From contig CM049413.1 in assembly GCA_026929865.2 (NCBI GenBank), positions 15,186,501-15,250,500 on the forward strand: a stretch of DNA of 64,000 nucleotides, given 5' to 3'. Position 1 is the stretch's first letter. The number at the start of each line of letters is the position of its first letter. The translations under genes were made by a program, and so were the position numbers. This document shows positions 51,445-63,777 of the stretch, in pieces. The notes under the pieces are model-generated. The model was not told the origin of the DNA, did no database searches, and worked only from the letters and a program-made list of their open reading frames with translations. This DNA is from Hyperoplus lanceolatus (lineage: Eukaryota; Chordata; Actinopteri; Uranoscopiformes; Ammodytidae).

Positions 51445-52713
51445 AAATGTAAGGGAGGATATGAATATATCCTTGTTGTGATGGATCATTTCACGCGGTT
51501 CGCGCAGGCTTACCCCTGCCGTAACAAAGCTGCCAAAACAGCCGCAGAAAAGATATTTGGAGATTTTGCACTGAGGTTTGGGTTCCCTGCACGCCTTCAT
51601 CACGACCAGGGTAAGGAATTTCAAAACAAGCTGTTTGCTAAATTACAAGAATACAGTGGGGTGAAGGGGTCCAGAACCACACCATATCACCCACAGGGGA
51701 ACGGCCAGGTTGAAAGATTCAACAGGACACTTTTGGCCATGCTCAGAAACTTACCAGAGACTGCCAAAGCAGATTGGAAAGCGTCACTAACAAAAATGGT
51801 CCATGCATTTAACTGTACTCGCAGTGAGGCCACGGGCTATGCACCCTATTTCCTCTTATTCGGTCGCAACCCTAGACTCCCTATTGACCTTATGTTTGGC
51901 ATTACACCAAAAGACCAAGGCTCATCGCACAGCGACTACGCTGAGAAATGGAGGGCAAGAATGACTGAAGCTTACAGGATAGCTTCCAACTCCGCAAACA
52001 AAGAGGCATTGAGAGGTAAAGTTCTCTATGACAGAAAAGTTCATGGTGCAGAGTTGTCTACTGGATGCAGAGTGCTGATTCGAAATCTGACTGAAAGAGG
52101 GGGTCCGGGAAAGTTGAGATCATTCTGGGAAGATAGAGTGTATGTTGTGACACAAAAGAAACATCCAGACAGTCCAGTATATGAGCTCAAACCAGAGAAC
52201 GGCAAGGGACGTTGTAGGATCCTGCACAGGAATCTTCTGCTACCATGCGACTTTCTCCCTGTGGAAAAAGTGGACTTACCTCTGGAACCTGGAAAAAGGA
52301 AAAAGAAACACAAAGAGCAAGAACAGAGCTCAGAGGATGAAAATGAGGATGGATGGACATCCATTATTGGATTACGACAAAGAGCCAGTGAACATGGTGA
52401 AGATCATCTGAATGTGGAAGCACCTGAGTTTTATCCAAGCAACGGAGAAGCAGCAGAGATGGAACACATTGAAGACGATGGAATAAGACAAGACCTGGCA
52501 TCAGATGGAGAGGAAATCAGGGCATCAGAGCAGGACATTGAGATATCTGACACTCAGAGTGAAGAGGAGTCTCCTGAATCTGCAGCCAGTGATGAGGATG
52601 AAGATCCTGCTGATCCTCCTGCCATGGCGAATAAGTATCCTTTCAGAGCGAGAAAACCAAAAATGATATTTACATATCATAAGTTAGGGCAGCCTACCAT
52701 TTCACATGATTAA
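51445..52713 (+). pseudogene. pol 3' part: integrase core and C-terminus, separated from gag-pol
   Basis: Translation resumes in another frame with [20 protein letters not shown], the integrase core right after the insert. The second catalytic Asp (HHDQGKEF, codon 51604) and the Glu (GQVERFN, codon 51712) are 35 residues apart, the D,D35E spacing. A GPY/F-like block ([16 protein letters not shown]) lies near 52110. A long acidic Ser/Glu/Asp-rich tail ends at TAA 52711-52713. No chromodomain is evident. Apart from the insert all catalytic residues are present, so the break is the only obvious lesion. It has no Met start of its own in a useful place. Confidence 0.93.
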
Positions 52714-53246
52714 GTGCAAAGATAATGCATAAGGAAAGATTGAGGATGTGTTAAAAATAATTTGCTTTTGTTGTGTTCGGAGTCAAAGCAAAACATTTAT
52801 ATATAATCAGTTAACAGTAAAGTTATACTTGAGCGATGTGGAAATACAGTGAATGTTAAATAAGTAATGACTACTAATTTGTTGGTTAAAAAGTGTGAGA
52901 CACTAAGACAGACTTTACCAAAGAAATTGTACCACATGTTGGCTTAGATAGGAGGTTATTCCTGTGTAAAGTACCTTACTCTCAGGGAAGATGCAGATAT
53001 CCTCGCTTATAGCGAAGTGACAGTGGGCTGTTATCGTGCACAAATACACCTGCTGCAGACATATGGTATTAACAGGAGATATATGTCATATTTGGGACTG
53101 TGGACAGTCATGCATCTTTATGGACACATATGAACTCTGGCTCCTTGGAAATAACTTTCTTACATGCCATGCATAGATGTCACATGTGGACTATTGAAAT
53201 CATAATGTGGTTTGGTAATAGAATGTCAGGGACGACATCACTTTTT
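52714..53246 (+). other. untranslated region between pol and the polypurine tract
   Basis: 533 bases with no env-like or other domain-bearing frame. AT-rich. Confidence 0.8.
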
Positions 53247-53257
53247 GGAGGGGAGAA
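53247..53257 (+). promoter_or_regulatory. polypurine tract
   Basis: GGAGGGGAGAA directly precedes the TGTGAG start of the 3' LTR, the expected position for the plus-strand DNA primer. Confidence 0.93.
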
Positions 53258-54053
53258 TGTGAGAATAGTGTTAGATAAGTACACCCCCATACCATATATA
53301 TATGATGTCCTTATTTTTGCCATAATTAGTTTATTAGTCATTCTTCTTGTTTTTGTTTCATTTTGTAAACATTGTGCTCCATTTACCGTTACACAGGCCT
53401 ATGTAGTATCTCATTTCCGCCACAGGGTGGCTTTGATATTGTTCTATCCTGTGAAAGCTACACATTATTAGAGCAGTATTGGAACAATGGCGGACAGAAC
53501 GTGTCGTAACGAAATGTGTACTTTGCCTGTGTCTGTTTACAGGTAAGCAAATAATATAAGAGTCATGAATGTACATAAGAATGAGCTGGGAAAGGGTTTA
53601 GATATGTGGGGAAGAGTTGGCCTGTTAATTCTACCGTGAATGTTGTATTAAAAGGTTGTAATGCCGTCATAAGCAACTTCAGTAGCAGTTAAGCTAATCT
53701 TCTTGCGTCGCCATGAGGGTCCGGTCACGGTACATTTATATAGATTGTGTTTGTTTACTTTACTTTATGCCAAGGTTAAGAACTGGGAAAATTATCAGGA
53801 GTCACAATGTGCTTTTATTTTGTGTATTTCCATTGCAATTTCTATGTGTATTAATATGTATTTTGGTCAATTGTGTAATACTTAGATTAGGATGTAAACA
53901 GAGTGAAAGCGACACATTATTAGAGCAGTATTGGAACAATGGCGGACAGAACGTGTCGTAACGAAATGTGTACTTTGCCTGTGTCTGTTTACAGAACTCA
54001 TTAAAGAAACTACGTCAAGTCACTCTTGAGTTTAATTATTCAAGTGTGCAACA
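53258..54053 (+). repeat. 3' LTR
   Basis: 796 bases, the same length as the 5' LTR and identical wherever I compared them, including the single mismatch between the two internal 92-bp repeats (53451-53542 and 53903-53994). It is followed by the right target duplication TTTA. Confidence 0.97.
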
Positions 54054-54130
54054 TTTAGCAAACGAAAACAAATTAAGAACCACCTGTTCTATCAGACATG
54101 TCTTCATCAGATGGGTAACTTGTGTAATAG

Positions 54131-55357
54131 ACATAGGGGAGAATGGGGGAATCTGAGGCATCGGGTAATGTGAGCCACCCCCTGTATCTAGGCAACGGAA
54201 AACATTTGTGGTCATGTGAGATATATGTTTTCAAGCCCCTCTCATTTCCCCATGGTCCTGAAAGAGAGGACCTCATGGTGCTGTGGTAAGGTTTTTTTCA
54301 CCAAAATAGGTATTTTGCATGTAAAAGTAAATTTTCTTGCTGACAACTTAATCATCTGTTGTGCCAAAGCAAATGTAAGCAAACTTCTATCATACGTGTT
54401 GATGAACTACCAACATATGAAACCATGTGATGCTGATAACTGAAGATTAGCCTGAAATGCTAAGAGAGGTAGTTTTTTCTCAAATTGTGGTGGTTGGGGA
54501 AAGTGAGCCACTGTCTCACTTTCCCCCACCATGAGGCACAAGTTAAGTTAGTCTTAAACATATTTGAATGTAATATTACATGACATATGTTTTATTTTAA
54601 TGTCATACACATTGTAGAAAATCCATCATGCCAAGGAAATACATCAGGAAGACGACTCAGGGCAACCACACGGAAAGAGCACCTTCTCATCTTTCCCTGT
54701 AACCTTCAGGGCTGGAATGCATAGTAGGCCTAGCTGTAGAGTATGACAGTCTGATGTTATAATCCAGTTGGGTTTTAACCTGTGTTCTGAGTCCCAGGCT
54801 GTTCTCGCTGGTTCTGATTTTCCTATGCTTTGACCCCCAGACACTAGCTGGCTCTAAGGGTCCTGTGTTCTGACCCCCAGACTGTGTTCTAATCTAACTG
54901 GTTCTATCTTTCATTTGAATCTAATTAAAACCCTTTGAATTATAATATGTTGTATTTGATTTTGTTCAGAGTTACTTTCAAGTGTTTAGAAAATTTGCTT
55001 TGCTTAATTGACCAAACCCCATCATTATTTTACTAGTCTGACATTAGTTCTGGAATGTGTGGCTAGCTTTCAGGATTCTTACTGTTACAATATGTGTTGT
55101 TATGGTAGTTTCAGAGTGGAAAAAGTAAGTGGATCAGTTTACCCCACTGATGGGGTAAAGTGAGCCACATGACAACTGTTTTTAAAACAATCATATTTTC
55201 ACTGCCCTTTGTCTTGAAAAAATTCTGCTAATGCCCATTTCTAGGAAACATCCTCAATTAATGGTAAATGTGTAAATTTGAGTGATAAATCATTTTAGCT
55301 CGCTTAGAGGGGAGCAAATGTAAAAAGTAGCTCAGATTACCCCGTTCTCCCCCATGT
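54131..55357. mobile_element. inverted-repeat DNA element ('GGGGAGAAYGGGG' termini), non-autonomous
   Basis: Left end ACATAGGGGAGAATGGGG and right end (reverse complement) ACATGGGGGAGAACGGGG are inverted repeats extending through AATCTGAG, about 28 bp. Internal units such as AAAGTGAGCCAC recur at about 54495 and 55147. A 16-bp-arm hairpin (GGTTGGGGAAAGTGAG and its partner) lies near 54492-54530. No transposase frame is visible. The target duplication is unclear, so I do not assign a superfamily. Confidence 0.72.
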
Positions 55358-58300
55358 AGTTTCATCTACAAATTAAGTTTAGCCTATTCACCACCTACAC
55401 TGCCTGTTGTTCTTCCCTTACCGCATGTGTTGATATAACCTCTGATAGGCATGTTTGGATTATACATTTAAATAGATGGCAGATGATGAATTCTCTTGAA
55501 ATTATTTAGAATACATGCAGCCTTTGGAAAAAAATCTGTTTCATTGGTGTTTTGTGCATAAATACGTAGCTTGAACTGATTTGACATTATTATTCATTTT
55601 TAGAAATGTTTCTTCCATCACAATCCCACTGAGCTCAGCATTAACACATTATATGTAACTGAATAGGTTCTGCACGGAGTAACCACCATGTCGGAGGACT
55701 GTACATAGTAAAATAGGTCTGGGAGTATGCATGGTTCTGTTTTTTGGTGGGAGCAAATCCAAGCTGCAATGAATAACAGTCTTTGTTGAGGGAGCCAAAC
55801 CTCTCACAAAAATTCAATTTCTGAAACTACGAGAATGAAAGATCTAGAGCAGAAAGTCAGCCTGTCAATGTTAGGTTCAAGGCAGCATATCTGTAAATCA
55901 TTCAGGCAAAGGAGGGAAGGGTTGCTGTAAAGTTCAAGCCTTTGTTAGGGTTTTACTTATTTTCTTAATAATCGGTATTGGCATTAATAAAAACTATGGA
56001 AAGTAATGCTTAAGTTTAAAATCGACATTGTATGGCCAAAAAAGTAGGCCAAATCTATGTGATTCCGGCGACCACAAGAGGATGTAACAATGATGTTGGC
56101 TGTCTTTTCTGAACAATACAGCTGCCATCATTTACATTCTATTGTCTGCTTTTTCTATAAGAGGAAGAAAAGAAATTATTAGAGTCGGACACACTGCATT
56201 TGTTTACGCCTCACACATCTCTCATTGACATGCAAATACTCCCCTCTACCCCCCACTCCTGATTAGGAAAAAAATAAAAGAAAATCAGTTATTAAAATTC
56301 AGGTAATGTATTCCTGTTTCTGAATCCTATTTGAGAAATGTTATTAATTTCATATATCAAGTTCGGAGCGGCCATCTGTTCGCTGCGCACCGCTGCACCT
56401 CCCTCCATCTGGCCCCGAGTTCCCCGCGCGCCGCTCTGCCACCACCGGCTCCAAGTTTTTATGCACTCTGGATTTTTCATTTGTCACTCATCTCTGCCTA
56501 GGCCCATGTGAACAAGGCCCGGATGGCATGGGCCTGGTGGGGGAATTTGGCGCGATCAGTGATTGGGACATCTTTGGTGATTCAAGGCACTGCTGAGATT
56601 TAATGTAGATTTTTTCTAACTGCAAACACGTCTCTAACCCACCGACTTCGCTGAAACCAGTTCCATGGTTGCCTTCCACTTTCTCTGCACCTCCTACCCT
56701 ATGCCCTCTCTTCCTCTTCTTCTTCTTCCTTTCTTTGTTTAACTCTCTCTCTCTCCCTCCTCCAGCTACAACACCCCTTTCCTCCCTCCCTCCTTTTTTC
56801 TGTAAGTGGAGGAAGCAGATTGTGCAGTCGGCACAGTGCAACGTGTCCCTGCCACAGTTAATTTAGCATCTGTGCCTTCATGAATATGAATACATTTACA
56901 CGTCCAGGATATAATTAGGTGGCGGAGTGTGGAAAGGGTTCACGGCACTCCAGGTGGGGAGAGAGAGAGAGAGAAAGACACAGGAGAAAGAGTATAGCAG
57001 AAAAGAGATGCACAAGGAAAAGAGGTGCAGGTAGGGCTAAAACAATCTCCCAGGCATCGTGATCTCTGTCGCCCAGCTAAGCACTCACATCAATCACACA
57101 GAAATGGCTGGAACTGCATGACTGAGGTGGTTTACATGCCTGGCGCAGAGATGTAGATGCAGATGCAGGGGCAGGCTGTGAGGCCACTTAAGCTTACAGC
57201 AAAACGCACAGTTGGGATACTGGTCGATGATTGCCTGCAGACTGTGTCTGTGTATGTGCATGTTTATGTCAGGAAGGCTCTAGTTACAAATGTCTAGGCT
57301 TCTGGTGTAAGTCTCATCTGAAAGGTTCACAAGACCTTTTTATGTGGTGGTTGTGCAATGAACACTGAGAACAAGCTTGATGTGTTGTACTGGATTGTAC
57401 AGCACTTTAATGTATGGATGAGCCTCCAGTTGTGTAGTTGCTGTATGCAGATGATGGTCCGGTTTTCATCAGAATGGCCCTCAGCAGCTACTTAACATTT
57501 TGCACAAAACACCCCAGTGGTGGTTCGTAGCAAAGTGTTAAGTAGCTGGAATGAAATCTGCAGCCATGGACACGTAAACAAAGATAAATTGTCCTCAATG
57601 GGCTGGAAATAACATTTATTACCATATCAGAATAACATACAGTATCCATAGGTGTTGTAAGGAGTGTAATAAAAGGAGTCCCACATTGGGATCACCAAAG
57701 AGAGTTTGGAGGATGTAACGGGGACAACTATTTTTTGGGAGGGTTATTCAGTTCAGTTTTTTTCCACTGTGCCTAGCCAAACATGTTTATTGTATATGTG
57801 AATATACTGACAATACTGTTTTTAATATTTTTAGGTGAAGCATTTCTTTTTTGCATACATTCATAAAGCACATTGCTTTCTTTCGGTGTGCTGCCGTGTT
57901 AAGAGGCCCTGCTTGGCACACAAGTACATAAGTCATTCACACCGCGTAATGGTTTATTTGCCAAAGCGCTTTGCTATTTAGGCACCAGGGAGGCACCATC
58001 TCCAAAATGTTTAATGTTGTGTAGTTTAGCCATATGCCACTGTTTTACAGCAAGCAATGCCTGTGTCATTACACCTCGGTGCATTGGGCGCTTTCCATAA
58101 TGGATCCATAACGAGAAGTCGCTGCAAATGAGTAGCCAAACATCTTTGGGGGATGTTTGTTTAACACAGGTGTTACCCTTCTGTAAATGTGATGGTGAAA
58201 TGCCATATTACACGCTATGTTGCCAAACAGAGGTTAGTGTATGTTGTTGAAAAGAGACAGTTTTTTCTGTTTGCACAGTTCCTCTGTGGAGTCGGTGAGG

Positions 58301-59672
58301 AGGGAAGGCAACATGGGGCGTTGAAAGACAAATTTCACATTCACTTCTGCTTCACTCTCCAACCTAACTGACATGACAACAACATTCACTCTAACCGACA
58401 TTCACAGTGAGTGATTTGAATTGGGGAATGTTTTCAAGTGATACGAGAATCTCCTTATCCATAAAACACTACATCACTCCACTATCGGAGACGTCCTTCA
58501 AAGTAAAATACAACATTGTCTTTAAGGTTAAACGTCAGTGATATAGCCTCCTCTGTTCCTCGCCAAACACTTGCCAGGGGACCAAGCAAGGAAATTGATT
58601 TTGGATGCAGTCATGCAGGGGTGGTCCCAGCCACCGCAGATAAGAAAGACATTTTGAATCAAAATTATGTCTGCACCATGCATATGAATCAGATCAGCCC
58701 TAATAAAATAAAGGTATTAGCAGCGCGGGAGGGAGAGAAGTAATTAAAGCAACTCACCAGGCTCCGTTCTGGCTTCGCTCTGGAGGTCTCAGTACCTTGG
58801 GGTGAGTTAAAGAACGTGTAGCTTTTAACAGGAGGCACAGAGGTCATCTGACTTTGACTCCATTCCAACTTTTCAGCATGGGTTCCAGCTAAGGTTCACT
58901 GGTGTGCATCACATACTTTATCACCAATTTTCCATTATTCTCCGTCATATTAAATACTGTGGTGTGAGTACAAATGATATGAAGGGGATTTAGTGCAAAG
59001 ACTCAAGAAAATATAGAATTAGAGGAATACAATGCTGTATGGCTGCATGGAGATATTGAGATATCACATGTGCTGCCGATTTGTCTACACTGCTAACAGC
59101 ATAATGTGCAACAAATTAACCCATTTATTTTTACCCAAGTCAGTTTAAAGTTCACACTCTCATGACTGTCAAGAAACTTAATCTTGTCCTCGCACGCATG
59201 CTATTTTTCATGATTGTAGCTTACATTCACTCTGTATTACATAGTAGTAGAATATCACAGACCCACTTGGATATTATCATTGTGAATGGACCCATGACAA
59301 CTTTTTATGCAAACAAAAGTTAACTGGATGCTTAGAAAACACTGCAAACGAGTGTGTTACTTTGAGGGTGAAAGTGTATATGCCCTACATTTGTCCCCTT
59401 TCTATCGAGAGATCAGAGGTCAATTTCAGCCGCACAGCAGCACCGTTTCTGAGGTAGTTTTGCTTCAAGAGGTTAGAGCCATTTGGGGCCCTTCGCCGCT
59501 TGTCATGCTACTACATACAACTACTGTCTATGTACACCCCACATGTCTGACAAATGCATCCGGCAAAGGACAATTATCTCTATCTTTCTCACTCTCTGCG
59601 TCTCTCTCTCCTATCAACTGTTGATTCAGATTGACCAGCAATTTTGGTTGCACGGGAGTAAGTCCTTCTCTT
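55358..59672. other. intergenic, one hairpin, no supported gene
   Basis: Mostly single-copy-looking. 56360-56450 is GC-rich with CGCGCG. 56690-56800 is polypyrimidine-rich. A GA run lies near 56958-56976. The miRNA-like hairpin at 57485 is listed separately. No exon, tRNA or element termini were recognised elsewhere. Confidence 0.5.
57485..57548 (+). other. miRNA-like hairpin
   Basis: CAGCTACTTAACATTTTGC (57485-57503) pairs along its full 19 nt with GCAAAGTGTTAAGTAGCTG (57530-57548), with one G-U wobble. The loop is 26 nt. Stem and loop sizes fit a pre-miRNA core, although the stem is a little short. I do not recognise the arm as a known miRNA. It could equally be a small decayed inverted-repeat element. 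Confidence 0.4.
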
Positions 59673-59675
59673 TTA

Positions 59676-60281
59676 GGCCTTTCACACCGCCGCAAAATCG
59701 GCGCTAGTTCTGGTCTAGTTCGGAGCTAGAGACAGTGTTTTGGTTTCACACCGCCAGAGAGCCTGCTCCGGGCTGTAAAAACCGGTTCAACTCAAACACC
59801 AGGATTGAGCAGGGTTTGAGATAAGAACTGCTTGCGCCAGCGGCTGGGGGAGGGATTATCCTGACCAACCAGACCAACACAAACCTCATGCCTGCCATAT
59901 TTAAAAACACCGCTACTACGAGACGTAAACATAACATAATTACCGAACGTAGCGATCAAATTGACCGGCGAGAATACGCTGTATGGGTCCTGTTTGGTTA
60001 GGAAAGCAAAGCGAGAGCCAACACGTGTAAAAATAAGACGTATTCGCCGCTGTTGTAAAGCTAGCGGTAGCTTTAGCGTTAGCCACAAGAGCAGGGGCGT
60101 CAGGCGACGCACACACACGTTTACGGTGACGTCATGACGTTGCTCTCTTGCCGGCTCCATGGCTGTCTCTGGTCGATGTGAAACCAACCGGTTCATAACT
60201 GGGATAAGGCTGTAACCAGTTTTGAACTGACCCCAGCACCAGCCTGGAACTGGCTCATGGTTCTTTTTGGTGTGAAAGGCC
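59676..60281. mobile_element. 606-bp MITE with GGCCTTTCACACC termini
   Basis: GGCCTTTCACACC at the left end has an exact inverted copy at the right. The flanks are TTA (59673-59675) and TAA (60282-60284), which may be a TWA-type PIF/Harbinger target. The terminal motif TTTCACACCG recurs internally at about 59747. A minus-strand frame (59792-60196) shows no known domain. The superfamily is tentative. Confidence 0.7.
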
Positions 60282-60342
60282 TAATGGTCTGTTGTCGGGA
60301 GCTCCATAAATTCTCTGGGGAAAAGGGATTATTCATCCCTAT

Positions 60343-60352
<10 letters not shown>

Positions 60353-60382
<30 letters not shown>
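60353..60382. repeat. (TC)n microsatellite
   Basis: About 14 TC units. Confidence 0.93.
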
Positions 60383-60384
<2 letters not shown>

Positions 60385-60693
60385 GTGTGTGTCCCTGGAT
60401 GCTCTTCCAGTTGCCTTCTTGATCTGGACACATCTGGTGCTCTCTTTCATACTCTTTTTTTTCTTTTTATATTTTTTTTCTCTTGGTTACTTTCTTTTGG
60501 TTACTCGTATCGTATTCCTTCTATACCTACTATCCCCCCGACACACACAAAGGTAAAGGTGGCGGTCACCTGTAAAAAATGGTTGGACAGCCAGTGATGA
60601 CACCATGCAGGAATGTCTTTCATCACAGCAACACATCCTGCAACATCCCTACTTTAACGGCTACTACACCACTAGATGTGAGCAGAGCACACA

Positions 60694-60936
<243 letters not shown>

Positions 60937-60937
<1 letters not shown>

Positions 60938-62698
60938 TGGGAGAGAGAGAAACAGAGGTAGCAATAAGGGAACATTTATTTATACTAAACAAATTAATTA
61001 ATTTGTGATATGTGTGTTCAATTATGTACAAAGGCATGTATGTGTACACGCACACACACACACACACCAAACACACACATCTTGTTCCATGTGACAGAGT
61101 AGTTGGTCCCCTTTTATCCCTGCTGGATTTTATCCGCTGGCTCCAGAATCAGTCCAATCCAATTTATTCCGTCCTTCACCCTAGCCGAGTCATTTACGCC
61201 TACTCTAATTTCCGTATCATTTAATTCTGCTCCATATCTTCATCTCCCCCCACATTTTCTCCTAACACCACATTTGGAGTTCTGATGAAAAAAAAGAAGA
61301 AGAAGAAAAACGAACTTGACGGAAAAAAGTTGCCAAAGCCACACATAGCATGGTTTGTAGCTGCAGGCTGGGATAATAGACAGGTGACTGTTGAATGTCA
61401 CCTTGGTAATAGGGGAGCTTTTGCTGCAGATCGGCCGATGAAACGACTAATTGTTTGCTTTCAATCCAAAATGTGAATAAATCATCCTAAACCAAAATCA
61501 CAATCACAATGCAGCAGGCTGTTCATAAATGATTGTGGTTATGTGTTGTTAAGCTGTTGATCTGTACAAGCAAGGACAGTGTGCATTTTGCAGAACCTCT
61601 ACAGATTTTTGTTATGTCTTTGACAGTCATTTTTCTAACAGGAGGCATGTTTGCCTTTGCTTGTAATATTTACTGTAATCAAGTAGGATAGTAAGTCAGT
61701 AAATGAATGATGATGCTACTGTTGCTCAATGTACAGCAACTTGTAAATTGCTTAAAACAAGAGTTTATATTTCCAGGTTTTGTCTTGCAAGATTCATGAG
61801 ACGAATATAAAGCTCCACCTCGGTGAAAGTACACCTGGTCCAAGAACATAGAGATGACCTCTAAAAGTTGCTCCTTTGTCCTAGGAGAGAGTGAGGTGCC
61901 AAGTCCCTAGTCTAGTGTACCCTGCAAGCGAGCACAGGTCTGGAAAGGATGCCAGCTCGGAGACTGGTAGGAGTTCTTCAGGCCATCTGGGAAAGCTCCA
62001 GGAGGATCTTGGGAGAGTATGGTCCTCATCTGTGGTGCCTGGGACTCAAAAGTGCACCATAATCACAATGCACACTAATGCACAACCCAGACACAATAAG
62101 CACAGGCATATGAACCACAAGATTTAACTAAAACATATTTAGGGCCCATAAATACATTGTTCATTTTATGCTAATTTACTATATAACTCTTTACCTGAAT
62201 TTAAAAAAAGTTTGTTCATTCACATTGAAAACATCTCAGTGAACAAAACTTTCACTCCTGATGTACGCTTTTCAGAGAACCGTGGTTGTGTTTGCTTCAT
62301 AGCTTTTCACCCACACAAACCTTGCCTCAATACGTTTTATCATATCAAAATCATTCAAGGGATGAAAGGGAATTTTCAAGATGCCAAACTACATTTTTCT
62401 TCTCTCTCAATGGTCAATTTAAGCACTACTTAAGATTGCACTGCTTTGAAGTCTTTGAAATGTTAATGACGACCTTGATTCTTGTGTGAATCAAAATGCT
62501 TCTACGGGGAATACAGTGCACATCAGCATTTCCCTCTCACATTTAAAAGCCCCAGCCTGCACAATGAAATTTGGTTGTCCAAAAACATCTCCAAGGACAC
62601 CGGTGGGTTGCGGACGTGGTAATTAATTGCCCAGTGAAGTTATAAACATTCTTTTAGAAGTCGTCAATTAACCAGTGACTAGTGTTTTTTTTTATAGT
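60937..62698. other. intergenic, nothing firmly recognised
   Basis: A short AC run at 61050-61078. 61890-62060 is GC-richer with a short open frame but no splice-consistent exon or known domain. The rest is AT-rich. Confidence 0.45.
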
Positions 62699-62700
62699 TA

Positions 62701-63775
62701 CAGTTTTTCTCAGTTGCTTTGGTGCTTTTCTCAGATCAGAATGAAAATTCTCATAACTATTAGTTCAACCTCTGCAACATTTAGTCATTTGAGCACATCA
62801 TAGTAGCAATTTCTCCTTCCTCTGAACAAATTGCAAATGCTTTTGGACATGTATCAGTTGCTTTCAAACAATTCTCTGCTGTTTTATAACATTGTCATTT
62901 GCTTATGTCATGTCAGTCAAAATGAACTATACTTATGGATGCTGAATAGTCATTCCCAATAAAACTAATAGTCTTCATTTCATTGCTTGAGTCATTACAT
63001 ACAAAATTGTTGAACTAGTTATCAAATTCTGTCAAGCTAATTTTATACCTTTTTTTTATCATAGATACTTTCCTCGCTGCATTGCAAGGGATTATATCCG
63101 TTGTGATGTAGATGAAAATATGTGGCCAGACAGACAGGAACGTCTGGATGTGCCAGAATGATTTACGTTGATATGTTCAGTTACAATATGTCCTGTTATA
63201 TTGTTCACATTTGTGCACAGCTCTACCAAAAGGGTGTTTTTTTATGTTTGTTCTAAATAAGTGACTGAAGTGTATTTTTCTTTTGCACAATGCTGTAGAA
63301 TTGCAAAGAGCATATACAGTAAAAATGTGAAACATACGTATTCAGTGTCTAGTACTCACTTACTCCCCTAACTACAGCAATGTGTAACTTTACTGTAGTT
63401 TTCAAATGGCTGTACAAGTAGTGTATAGTGCTGTCTTGAGCATTTTCAGGTAGTGTCACCAAGTTCTGACCTTTTTTGCATTGGAAAACACTGAGAGAAT
63501 AATAATAGAACATAATGAAAACATGACAAAGCCATTTGACTATCTTGTTCATAAACGATGGTGTCAAGACTTCTCATTTTGATGACACTGGCAGTTTCAT
63601 TGACATGAATACTTGCTTTTGAGGAATAGACTATCCATTTTGAGCAAGTGACGTACTTTTGCAGGTTATCCACTAGGTTTTGCAGTTTGCACTAATTGTT
63701 TTGAGAAATGCACTAACTGCTGTGCAAATGCTAATAGTGATGTGAGAAAAGCACCAAAGCGACTGAGAAAAACTG
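62701..63775. mobile_element. non-autonomous Tc1/mariner-type element
   Basis: Left terminus CAGTTTTTCTCAGTTGCTTT and right terminus (reverse complement) CAGTTTTTCTCAGTCGCTTT continue as inverted repeats through GGTGCTTTTCTCA, about 33 bp with one mismatch. TA flanks both ends (62699-62700 and 63776-63777). The 1075-bp interior has no recognisable transposase. Confidence 0.88.
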
Positions 63776-63777
63776 TA

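Larger units (their letters stand above)
45740..54053 (+). mobile_element. Ty3/Gypsy LTR retrotransposon, complete structure, integrase interrupted
   Basis: The element is 8314 bp and flanked by an exact 4-bp target duplication TTTA (45736-45739 and 54054-54057). In order it has a 5' LTR, a primer-binding site, a single gag-pol ORF (capsid, zinc knuckle, protease, RT, RNase H, integrase), an untranslated segment, a polypurine tract and a 3' LTR. Integrase lies after RNase H, the Ty3/Gypsy order. No env-like ORF lies between the pol stop and the polypurine tract. The two 796-bp LTRs are identical in every block that I compared, so the insertion is very recent. A 135-bp insert splits the integrase, so this copy cannot move without help. 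Confidence 0.97.

Noticed and set aside
52714-53246. Search for an env gene after pol
   Set aside because: No frame with a signal peptide, furin-like site or transmembrane segment. The region is untranslated sequence up to the polypurine tract.
59792-60196. 134-codon minus-strand frame inside the MITE
   Set aside because: No recognisable transposase or other domain, and most likely chance openness in GC-rich sequence.
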